A stretch of 64,000 nucleotides of DNA from Flavobacterium sp. 1 (lineage in GTDB: Bacteria; Bacteroidota; Bacteroidia; Flavobacteriales; Flavobacteriaceae), in contig NZ_PGER01000001.1 in the NCBI RefSeq assembly GCF_002797935.1, positions 1,116,001 to 1,180,000 on the forward strand, read 5' to 3'. Positions 8,794 to 16,899 of this stretch are shown here, in pieces. Made by a program: the position numbers and the translations under genes. How positions within the stretch are numbered: position 1 is the stretch's first letter; every line of letters starts with the position of its first letter. The notes below the pieces were generated by a model. The model made no database searches and had not been told where the DNA came from. It saw only the letters and a program-made list of their open reading frames with translations.

Positions 8794-11700
8794 ATGAATG
8801 AAAAACATGTAATTCAACGCTTTGTAAAAGCAAAAAATCTCCTTAGTAAGTATGCCTTTCTGCTAATGCTTTGTTCATTTAGCTTGGCCTCAGCTCAAAA
8901 TCCTGATGAAAAAATTACAGGAACTGTATTAGAAGATTCAAATGGTCTGCCGCTTTTTGGGGTTACCGTTTCTCTTAAAGGCACTAGCCAAGTTATATCT
9001 ACTGACGCTAGCGGTTCATTTTCTATTAAAGCTAAAATTGGAGAAACACTTGTTCTAAGTTATATAGGCTTTATAAAGCAGGAAATAAAGATTACTACTA
9101 AAAATCAATTAACTATTCGCTTGAAAGATGATGTAAAAGCATTAGACGAAGTAGTGGTAATTGGGTATGGTAGTGCAAAGAGAAAAGATCTTACGGGGTC
9201 AATATCTTCCATATCGGGTAATGAACTTCGTAAAACAGCACCAGTAACTTTTGATCAAGCGCTGCAAGGAAAAGTAGCAGGTGTAGTGGCGATGCAAACA
9301 TCTGGACAGCCAGGAGGTGGTGTTAATATACAAATACGCGGTTTGTCTTCTTTTGGTAATAGTTCTCCATTATATGTAATTGATGGAGTTATAATTGGTC
9401 AAAGTTATGGTGGACCTAATGGTACAAATCCATTAGCTGCTATTAATCCTGCTGATATAGAGTCTCTTGATGTTTTAAAAGATGCATCAGCAACAGCTAT
9501 TTATGGCTCGCAAGCTACTAATGGTGTAATTGTGGTAACTACTAAGAGGGGTAAAGAAGGCGCTCCAAAAATTTCTTATGAATTTTCAACTGGATACCAA
9601 GAGTTGATCAAGCAATATTCTACTATGAATTTAAGAGAATATGCTCAGTTTATTAATGACAGAAATACTGGTTATGGTTGGGGTTTTGATGAAAGACCGG
9701 AATTTGCCAATCCTCAGTATTTAGGTCTGGGCACAAACTGGCAAAATGAATTGTTTAGAAGAGCTCCGGTACAAAACCATGTGCTTACTTTAAGTGGCGG
9801 GAATGATAAAACGCAATATTTATTATCAGGTGCTTATTTCAATCAGGATGGTATAGCTTTGGGTTCTGAGTTTGCCAGAGCTTCGCTAAGGTTAAATTTA
9901 GACAATCAAACTACAAAGTGGTTAAAAATTGGAACTAGCTTACAGTTAACCCATATTGATGAGAATGTAAATTCAACAGGTTCAAATGTTATTGGAGCAG
10001 CATTAAGTCAAACACCAGATATTCTTGTAAAAAATCCTGATGGTAGCTATGCTGGAGAAGAAAGTAGCGAAGGATGGATTACAAAACGTGTAAACCCAGT
10101 TGCTTTTGCTCTTATTAATAAAAATCAACCTAAAAGAAATCAGGTATTTGGTAATTTTTATGCAGATATAACATTTAGCAAGAATTTGTCATTTAGAAAT
10201 GAGGTATCAGGTAATTTTTCATTTAGAACAACTGATGAATATTATCCTAAATATAAGTTTGGGTTAGCTGAGAGATTAGTGAATGAAGCAAAATATGGCT
10301 ATGAACAAAACTATTTCACTACTTTTAGGAGTTATCTTACTTATGCTAAGATCTTTAAAAATAAATACAACGTCAATGTGTTAGCAGGACATGAGTCACA
10401 GCTGTATCAGTATGAAAATGTTTCAGCAGGAAGGAGAAATTTCATTTCTGACAGTGTTACCAATATAGGTAGTGGTGATGTAGCAACAGCGACCAATGGT
10501 GGAACGAGAGGAGATAATGCGCAAGAATCTTATTTTGGGCGTGTGAATTTTATGTACGATGACAGATACTTGCTGACAGTTAATTTACGCTCAGATGGTT
10601 CTTCAAAATTTGCACCAGATACCCGTTGGGTGTCTACTTATTCAGGAGCACTCGCCTGGAAATTAAATAATGAGAAATTTTTAAAAGGATCAAAAATAGT
10701 CAATGAATTAAAGTTAAGGATTGGTTATGGTTTGACTAATAATCAAAATGTTAGAGACAATGCTTATTTATCAATGCTACAATCAGTTTCAACTGCATTA
10801 TCAGGGAATTCGCAACTTACTGCTAGTTTAGGAAACCCTGACGTTAAATGGGAAAAAACAGAATCTAGTAATGCTGGAATTGATGCAAGACTTTTTAATT
10901 CGAAGCTTAATTTTTCAGTTGATGTATATAATCGTTTGACAGATGGATTGTTAATGCAAATCCCATTAGGGGGGTATTCTGGAACAACTACTAGTGGTTC
11001 TGCAGGAGCATTAGGTGCTCCATATATAAATATTGGATCGGTTGGAAATAGAGGTATAGACCTTCATGTGAATTCTACCAATATAACTACTAAAGATTTT
11101 TCATGGAGTACTGATTTTACGCTATCTCATAATAAAAACAAGGTATTAAAATTAAATACTGGTGGGGCTTCCTTGCCTGGATATTTTAATAATGAAGTAA
11201 TTGCTCAAACAGTAGTTGGTGGATCTATAGGTGATTTTTATGGTTACCAAGTAGATGGAGGTGTATTTGCAACTGCAGATGATTTTAAAACACATGCTTT
11301 ACCTACTTCAACAGATGGTGCTCCATTGCCAATTACGCCAAATTCTGGGGGAGTATGGTATGGAGATCTTAAGTTTAAAGATTTAAATGGTGATGGTGTA
11401 ATTACTGAAAAAGATAGAACCTATTTAGGCTCTCCTATTCCAGTTGTTCAACTAGGTCTTGGTAATAACTTTACTTATAAAGGTTTTGACCTGAATATTT
11501 TCTTTAGTGCTAATGTTGGTAATAAAGTAATAAATGCAATGAGAATTAATGGAGAGGATCCTTCAACTAACTATGGTTTCTTAACATCATTAAAAGATCA
11601 TGCAGTTTTGGCTTTAATAGATCCAAATAAACCAGCTACAGAAGTAGACGAGGCAGGCATTCCTATAAACGTATATGTTACCAACCCAAACACTACAGTT

Positions 11701-12003
11701 GTTGGACTTAAAAATAATAATAGTAATTTGAATCATCGTTTCTCTGACAAATATGTTGAAGATGGATCTTTTATCAGATGTAAAAATATTACTCTAGGAT
11801 ATAGATTTCCCGAAAAGTTGATTCAAAAAATACATTTGAGCTCTTTCCGTGTGTATGCTAATGTTAGCAATGCCTTTCTTATTACAAAATACAAAGGGAT
11901 GGATCCAGAAGTGGGTTCATGGAATCCATTACAGGCTGGAATTGATTACGGTTATTATCCACAATCCCGAACATTAACTTTAGGACTTAACTTGGGACTT
12001 TAA
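8794..12003 (+). CDS. SusC/RagA-family TonB-dependent outer-membrane transporter
   Basis: This 1069-residue TonB-dependent barrel imports oligosaccharides across the outer membrane with the SusD lipoprotein encoded next. After a signal peptide ending near ASAQ (about 35) comes a carboxypeptidase-regulatory-like beta-sandwich (about 40-120), a DEVVVIGYG TonB-box-like segment, the plug (about 130-245, with IRGLSSFG, YVIDGV and GVIVVTTKRG), and a 22-strand barrel ending in an aromatic-poor LGLNLGL. There is no STN domain, which fits control by an HTCS instead of a sigma/anti-sigma pair. It lies 26 bp before susD. By context the cargo is a xyloglucan oligosaccharide. Confidence 0.95.
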   Translation: MNEKHVIQRFVKAKNLLSKYAFLLMLCSFSLASAQNPDEKITGTVLEDSNGLPLFGVTVSLKGTSQVISTDASGSFSIKAKIGETLVLSYIGFIKQEIKITTKNQLTIRLKDDVKALDEVVVIGYGSAKRKDLTGSISSISGNELRKTAPVTFDQALQGKVAGVVAMQTSGQPGGGVNIQIRGLSSFGNSSPLYVIDGVIIGQSYGGPNGTNPLAAINPADIESLDVLKDASATAIYGSQATNGVIVVTTKRGKEGAPKISYEFSTGYQELIKQYSTMNLREYAQFINDRNTGYGWGFDERPEFANPQYLGLGTNWQNELFRRAPVQNHVLTLSGGNDKTQYLLSGAYFNQDGIALGSEFARASLRLNLDNQTTKWLKIGTSLQLTHIDENVNSTGSNVIGAALSQTPDILVKNPDGSYAGEESSEGWITKRVNPVAFALINKNQPKRNQVFGNFYADITFSKNLSFRNEVSGNFSFRTTDEYYPKYKFGLAERLVNEAKYGYEQNYFTTFRSYLTYAKIFKNKYNVNVLAGHESQLYQYENVSAGRRNFISDSVTNIGSGDVATATNGGTRGDNAQESYFGRVNFMYDDRYLLTVNLRSDGSSKFAPDTRWVSTYSGALAWKLNNEKFLKGSKIVNELKLRIGYGLTNNQNVRDNAYLSMLQSVSTALSGNSQLTASLGNPDVKWEKTESSNAGIDARLFNSKLNFSVDVYNRLTDGLLMQIPLGGYSGTTTSGSAGALGAPYINIGSVGNRGIDLHVNSTNITTKDFSWSTDFTLSHNKNKVLKLNTGGASLPGYFNNEVIAQTVVGGSIGDFYGYQVDGGVFATADDFKTHALPTSTDGAPLPITPNSGGVWYGDLKFKDLNGDGVITEKDRTYLGSPIPVVQLGLGNNFTYKGFDLNIFFSANVGNKVINAMRINGEDPSTNYGFLTSLKDHAVLALIDPNKPATEVDEAGIPINVYVTNPNTTVVGLKNNNSNLNHRFSDKYVEDGSFIRCKNITLGYRFPEKLIQKIHLSSFRVYANVSNAFLITKYKGMDPEVGSWNPLQAGIDYGYYPQSRTLTLGLNLGL

Positions 12004-12028
12004 TTTTAAATAAATAAACTAACGTATT

Positions 12029-13612
12029 ATGAAATATATAAATTTAAAAATGATTTGTGTTTTGTTTGCTGTGTTTTTTGCAGTAAGCTGTCAGGATGAT
12101 TTTCTCGACCGACCTTCTCAGTCAGAGACAAGCACTGAAAATTTTTATAACACAAAAGAAGAACTTAGGTTAGCTACAGCGGCACTTTATGGTAGTAAAA
12201 CATGGGCGCAATGGAATAACCTCGCATACCTTCCATTAGGGGATATATTAAGTGGAAACCTGATCCTGCCGTATCAAGGTATAGATCTTGTACAACTTAA
12301 TACTTTTACGCTTTCAGGAGCTAACGGACGTTTAACAACTGGCTGGAATGCGCTATATATTATAGTGGCTCAATGTAATACCACAATTAAGGCTATTGAA
12401 AGAGCGCCTGCAACAATTTCTGAAGCAGATAAAAACGCTGCAATAGCCGAAGCAAGATTTATTCGAGCCATGGCATACTATCATCTTGTTATGTTATGGG
12501 GAGAAGTGCCTATCATTGAAGATAATTTGAAGTTAATAGAAACTCCTTTAGTAAACAAAAATAAAGTAGCAGATGGGTATCGATTTATTACTGAAGATTT
12601 AACTTTTGCTGTCAAAAATCTTCCTACAACTGATGTGAAAGGCAGGGTAACTAGCTGGTCAGCAAAGGGAATGTTAAGTAAAGTGTACTTAACTATGGCA
12701 GGACTAGGTCAAACAGGTGGTAGTACACGTAATCAGGAATATTTGGATTTGGCAAAAAAATATGCAAAAGATGTAATTGAAAACAGCGGCTTAACTTTAC
12801 TTCCGAGTTATAAAGATCTTTTTAGAACGCAATTCAATGATAATCCAGAATCATTATTTGCACTGCAATGGTCTGCGACTACAGGATGGATGGAAGGAAA
12901 TCTATTGTTGACATATTCGCCAAGCAATGAAATTAACCCTCAAAAAACGAATGCTTGGGGAGCTCCATCACCTAGTTATGATTTGTATTTATCATATACT
13001 AGGCAGGATTCCATAAGACGTAAAGTGACTATTATGCTCACTGGAGACCATTATGCCGAGTTAAATGCTGCTGGTGGTGGCTATACTGCTACTGGACCAT
13101 GGATGAAAAAACATATTATAGGTAATGAAGCAGACAACAATGTACCTGCAATGTCAGCTATAGGTTCTATAGAGCATAATGCATTATTGAGATTAGCAGA
13201 TGTTTATTTAATATATGCAGAGGCTGTCTTAGGTAATAATGCCTCTACAAGTAATGCTGATGCGTTATTGTATTTTAATAAGGTAAGAGAGCGTGCAGGG
13301 GTAGATCCGGTAACAGTACTTAATACAGATGTAATTTTAAATGAAAGAAGGGTTGAATTTGCTTGTGAAGGACAATATTGGTATGATTTGGTAAGACTTT
13401 CTTATTATAATCCTATAAAAGCCATTGATCTTCTTAATAATCAAAAAAGAGTAGTATTTGACTATAATAAAGATACTGAAATAGCTACACCTAAAGATCC
13501 TATAGCTATTATTAATCCTGCAACTGTTGCCACTTTTACTTTACAATTGCCTGCAACAGAAATAATTGCTAATCCAAAATTGAATCAACCTTCAGTTCCT
13601 TATTATGAATAA
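12029..13612 (+). CDS. SusD/RagB-family glycan-binding lipoprotein
   Basis: This surface lipoprotein caps the SusC barrel and captures oligosaccharides. The signal peptide ends in the lipobox FFAVSC, and the cysteine is followed by QDD, an acidic pattern seen in surface-exported lipoproteins of Flavobacteria. The rest has the TPR-rich helical fold of RagB/SusD, with an N-terminal part (PSQSETSTENFYNTKEEL) and a C-terminal part with RLADVYLIYAEAV and NERRVEFACEGQYWYDLVR, both diagnostic. It has 527 residues and is complete. Its last codons overlap a possible early ATG of the next gene. Confidence 0.95.
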   Translation: MKYINLKMICVLFAVFFAVSCQDDFLDRPSQSETSTENFYNTKEELRLATAALYGSKTWAQWNNLAYLPLGDILSGNLILPYQGIDLVQLNTFTLSGANGRLTTGWNALYIIVAQCNTTIKAIERAPATISEADKNAAIAEARFIRAMAYYHLVMLWGEVPIIEDNLKLIETPLVNKNKVADGYRFITEDLTFAVKNLPTTDVKGRVTSWSAKGMLSKVYLTMAGLGQTGGSTRNQEYLDLAKKYAKDVIENSGLTLLPSYKDLFRTQFNDNPESLFALQWSATTGWMEGNLLLTYSPSNEINPQKTNAWGAPSPSYDLYLSYTRQDSIRRKVTIMLTGDHYAELNAAGGGYTATGPWMKKHIIGNEADNNVPAMSAIGSIEHNALLRLADVYLIYAEAVLGNNASTSNADALLYFNKVRERAGVDPVTVLNTDVILNERRVEFACEGQYWYDLVRLSYYNPIKAIDLLNNQKRVVFDYNKDTEIATPKDPIAIINPATVATFTLQLPATEIIANPKLNQPSVPYYE

Positions 13613-13625
13613 TAAATATATAAAT

Positions 13626-15134
13626 ATGAAAAAATTATTAAATAACCGTATTAGTCATTTGCTGTTTTTAAGCATGATGTTGATTGTTACAATGTTAACT
13701 TCTTGTAATAACGATGATGATTTAAATGGTGCTCCTGTTATTACAACAGTAAGGAATTATGCAGCCGCTCCTAATGATACATTAGTGACAAAAATTGTCC
13801 CTGGGCAATGGATTGTAATCCATGGAAAGAATCTAAAACAAGCCATTAAGATAAGTTTTAATGGCAGTTCTGCTGAGTTCGATGGTGGATTGTTTTCAGA
13901 CGACACAGCTGTTTTACAAGTTCCATGGTCTTTGCCTTTTAATAACATTGATCCTGATGTTGTTAATACTATACAATATGTTACCAATACCGGAACAACT
14001 ACTTTTAAATTTGATGTAATTCCACCGCCAGCTACCATCACAGGCAATTCGATGACTGCTGCTACTAAGGTTGGTGATTCAATTTATATTTACGGTACCA
14101 ATTTATATTTGATTAAAAAATTGACTTTAGCCGATATGGATGTTTCTTCATTTAAAACAGCAGATGACGGTAGTTCTGTAGGATTTGTACTTCCGGTAAT
14201 TAATAAGCCAATGCCTTGGGCAGGAGTGCTTGTTGCTGCATCTGGTACCTATGAATTTGATGTTTTAATCGTTCCGGAAATTTATGCTGTTTCTAATGCA
14301 AATCCTTCGCAAGGTGATTTGGTACGGGTGTATGGTAAAAATTTGAATGGTATTTCAAGTTTTAGTTTTGGAAGTAAGGCTATTACAGCTTTTACCGAAG
14401 ATCCGGATGGTTCTTATGTAGAGTTTACAGCTCCTGATATGTGGAGCTACACTAATGGAAAAGTGACTATTGTTAATAGTTATGGAACGGTTTCTACTCC
14501 TTATGATATAAATACTCAAAATAACAAATGGTTAGGTCTTTTAGCAAATTTTGAATGGGGTGATTATTTTGGTTATGCATGGTGGGGAGATATTTCTTTA
14601 GCTTTTGGCCCCGTAGCCGATTTTAATGGTTCGATGGGAACAAATAATTCTATGTACGTGTATTTTAATACTCCTGTTTTAGATGGCGGTGCCAGTAAGT
14701 ACGCCCCATTAGGTAATTCTAATACTGGTAATAAATGGATACCTGTGGAGAATATTTCAGATCCTGTTGAAAACTGGGGGCTTCAATTTGAAATAAGTGT
14801 GGCTCACCCATGGGATGGTGGTACTCTTTATATTAGAACTGAATTTGCAGGCGATAATTTTGTAGCGCGTTATGAGCCTTGGAAAATCCCTGGTTCTAAT
14901 AAGACTCTTGCTTATAAAACGAATGGTTGGCAAACTGTAACTATTCCTTTATCTGAATTCAGATCAAAAGTTGTCACATTAGGAGATGGTGAATCAGCTT
15001 CTCGTTTAAACCAATTATTAGGGTCTACTGGTGCGAGTAGTTATAATATGACACTTAAAAATTTCGCTTCTTTTAAAACAACAACAGGTTTTTATGCCGC
15101 TATTGACAATATTAGGGTTGTGAAAATTAAATAA
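13626..15134 (+). CDS. IPT/TIG-domain surface glycan-binding protein (SGBP-B type)
   Basis: This is a non-catalytic surface lipoprotein that binds the polysaccharide. I place the start at 13626 because it gives a clean signal peptide ending in MLTSC; an in-frame ATG at 13605 overlaps the susD stop region. The cysteine is followed by NNDDD, an acidic surface-export-like signal. Three tandem IPT/TIG immunoglobulin-like domains (about 30-300, with HGKNLK, YGTNLY and YGKNLN) lead to a tryptophan-rich C-terminal domain (YAWWGD, HPWDGG) like the xyloglucan-binding domain of SGBP-B from the B. ovatus xyloglucan locus. Position after susCD and before GH5 also matches that locus. The fold is seen; xyloglucan as ligand is inferred. 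Confidence 0.88.
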   Translation: MKKLLNNRISHLLFLSMMLIVTMLTSCNNDDDLNGAPVITTVRNYAAAPNDTLVTKIVPGQWIVIHGKNLKQAIKISFNGSSAEFDGGLFSDDTAVLQVPWSLPFNNIDPDVVNTIQYVTNTGTTTFKFDVIPPPATITGNSMTAATKVGDSIYIYGTNLYLIKKLTLADMDVSSFKTADDGSSVGFVLPVINKPMPWAGVLVAASGTYEFDVLIVPEIYAVSNANPSQGDLVRVYGKNLNGISSFSFGSKAITAFTEDPDGSYVEFTAPDMWSYTNGKVTIVNSYGTVSTPYDINTQNNKWLGLLANFEWGDYFGYAWWGDISLAFGPVADFNGSMGTNNSMYVYFNTPVLDGGASKYAPLGNSNTGNKWIPVENISDPVENWGLQFEISVAHPWDGGTLYIRTEFAGDNFVARYEPWKIPGSNKTLAYKTNGWQTVTIPLSEFRSKVVTLGDGESASRLNQLLGSTGASSYNMTLKNFASFKTTTGFYAAIDNIRVVKIK

Positions 15135-15175
15135 CAAAAATCTTTTAATTTAATAATAGATTAATAGTTTGAGTA

Positions 15176-15220
15176 AAGACCTGCAGATATTTCATGAAAG
15201 TTAAATTTTCTGCAGGTCTT
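15176..15220. promoter_or_regulatory. 12-bp perfect inverted repeat between SGBP and GH5 genes
   Basis: AAGACCTGCAGA (15176-15187) pairs perfectly with TCTGCAGGTCTT (15209-15220) across a 21-nt loop. There is no T run after it, so I read it as a processing, attenuation or mRNA-stability hairpin, not a classical terminator. It could set a lower level of GH5 relative to susCD. Confidence 0.6.
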
Positions 15221-15254
15221 AAATAAAAATTTACTAATTATAAAAAAACAAAAA

Positions 15255-16721
15255 ATGAAAGTAAAACATTTTTATAAAATTGTACTACTGCTGATCGTTA
15301 CCGGATTTTCGGTCTCTTGTTCCAATAATGAGGATGAAGCTCCAGAATTATCGGTTTCAGAGAAAACTGTTTCTTTTGAAGCCGAAGGAGGTACATCTGG
15401 AGAAATTACCATTAAAGCAAACAGTAAATGGAGTATTAGCAATTCAGCATCCTGGTTGCAATTAACAGAAACAAGCGGCAATGGTGAGGCTGCTGTAATG
15501 ACTTTAACAGCCTTAAGTAATGGAACTAAATTATCTCGTTCTGTTATACTAACTGTTGAGGCAGATAATGGTCAGGCTCGAAGAATTACGGTTAAACAAT
15601 TAGGTAGTTTATACCCATCATACAATTTATCGCCTAAAGCTCCTGACGAAACAGGAATGAGCAGTACAGCGATGCAATTGTCGGGAAAAATGCTTATGGG
15701 AATAAATATTGGCAATACCATGGAATCACCAAACGAAGCTGAGTGGGTGAATAGTAAAATTACCGAATCGTATGTAAAATTTTTAAAACAAAAAGGTTTC
15801 AATGCCGTACGGCTTCCAACTGGCTGGGTTTGGACTCATTTAAGTGATCCGGATAATGCTAAAATTGACCCAGTATGGCTTAACCGAGTGAAAGAAGTAG
15901 TTGGATGGTGTGTGGCTAATGATATGTATGTGGTACTGAATACTCACGGGGATGCTGGCTGGCTTGAAAATAATGTCAATGCGGCAAATCAAGAGCGTAT
16001 TAATGCGAAGCTAAAGGCGGTTTGGGAGCAGATTGCTACAACCATGCGTGATTTTGATGAGCACCTTATTTTTGCCGGTACGAATGAACCTGCGGTTGAG
16101 AGTGCTGAGCAGATGGCCATACTTAATGGTTATCACGAAACATTCATCAAGGCGGTTCGCGCTACCGGAGGCAAGAACAGTTACAGGGTGCTGGTTGTTC
16201 AGGGGCCTAGCACTGACCCTAATAAAACTTATACTTTAATGAATACAATGCCAACAGACAAGATTCCTAACAAGTTGATGGTAGAGGTACATGACTACAC
16301 GCCTTCTACATTTACAATATTAACGGATGGAGATGCAAGTTGGGGCAACATGGTTTACTACTGGGGGGCTGGGAATCATTCTACTATTGAGCCGGAACGC
16401 AACGCCACCGGTGTTGAAGAGGGTGCGATCGATGCTGAATTCCAAAAGATAAAAGAGAAGTTTGTTAATAAAGGTATCCCTGTGATACTGGGTGAATATG
16501 CAGCCTGGAGGAGGAATGCCATTAACAACGCGAATTATCTTCCTAAGGATTTGACTAAGCACAACCAGTCTGTGGATTACTGGACAACTTATGTGACCAA
16601 GCAGGCTAAAGCGAATGGTATTGTGCCATTCTATTGGGAGATAGGTTTTATGTTAGACAGAAAGAATAATGTGGTAAAGGACCAACCTATGTATGATGCA
16701 ATTGTTGCAGGATATAAGTAA
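15255..16721 (+). CDS. BACON-GH5 endo-xyloglucanase (BoGH5A-like)
   Basis: This is the keystone backbone-cleaving enzyme, probably on the cell surface. The lipobox SVSC is followed by SNNEDE, an acidic surface-export-like signal. A BACON beta-sandwich spans about 30-117 (SEKTVSFEAEGG .. RRITVKQLG). The GH5 barrel (about 135-485, subfamily 4-like) has INIGNTME, RLPTGW, acid/base E278 in GTNEP and nucleophile E414 in ILGEYA. The same BACON-GH5 layout occurs in BoGH5A, the endo-xyloglucanase of the B. ovatus locus; 488 residues is in keeping. It follows the SGBP gene by 120 bp. Cellulase or mixed-linkage glucanase activity is the main alternative. Its first 18 codons and leader are duplicated before the next gene. 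Confidence 0.9.
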   Translation: MKVKHFYKIVLLLIVTGFSVSCSNNEDEAPELSVSEKTVSFEAEGGTSGEITIKANSKWSISNSASWLQLTETSGNGEAAVMTLTALSNGTKLSRSVILTVEADNGQARRITVKQLGSLYPSYNLSPKAPDETGMSSTAMQLSGKMLMGINIGNTMESPNEAEWVNSKITESYVKFLKQKGFNAVRLPTGWVWTHLSDPDNAKIDPVWLNRVKEVVGWCVANDMYVVLNTHGDAGWLENNVNAANQERINAKLKAVWEQIATTMRDFDEHLIFAGTNEPAVESAEQMAILNGYHETFIKAVRATGGKNSYRVLVVQGPSTDPNKTYTLMNTMPTDKIPNKLMVEVHDYTPSTFTILTDGDASWGNMVYYWGAGNHSTIEPERNATGVEEGAIDAEFQKIKEKFVNKGIPVILGEYAAWRRNAINNANYLPKDLTKHNQSVDYWTTYVTKQAKANGIVPFYWEIGFMLDRKNNVVKDQPMYDAIVAGYK

Positions 16722-16804
16722 AAAGTAAGACGCTATAACTAAATAGAAATACAGTTTTGCAGGGTATCATGTATTGGTACCATTAAGCAAGGACTGAATT
16801 TAAA

Positions 16805-16834
16805 AAATCTGTGACTCTTAGGAGTCACAGATTT
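16805..16834 (+). terminator. Hairpin after the GH5 gene
   Basis: AAATCTGTGACTC (16805-16817) and GAGTCACAGATTT (16822-16834) form a perfect 13-bp stem on a TTAG loop. It is preceded by an A run but followed only by ACTTAT, so termination may be partial. It probably marks the 3' boundary of the susC-susD-SGBP-GH5 core. Confidence 0.6.
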
Positions 16835-16836
16835 AC

Positions 16837-16863
16837 TTATAAAGAATTCTCAACGAAACAATG
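16837..16863 (+). repeat. 27-bp intergenic repeat, copy 1
   Basis: This segment (TTATAAAGAATTCTCAACGA and following) matches 23521-23547 in 24 of 27 positions. It ends in ACAATG, and that ATG (16861) is in frame with the GH27 gene, but the second copy has no gene behind it. This weakens the case for 16861 as a true start. Confidence 0.6.
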
Positions 16864-16899
16864 GGTTTAAAATTTATTGATTCTGAAAAAAAACAAAAA

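Noticed and set aside
13605..13625. Earlier in-frame ATG for the SGBP gene overlapping the susD stop
   Set aside because: The start at 13626 gives a standard lipoprotein signal; the overlap may help coupling, but an extra seven residues are not needed.
16861..16899. Earlier in-frame ATG for the GH27 gene
   Set aside because: It would put 13 charged residues before a normal signal peptide, and the ATG belongs to a repeat that occurs elsewhere without a gene.
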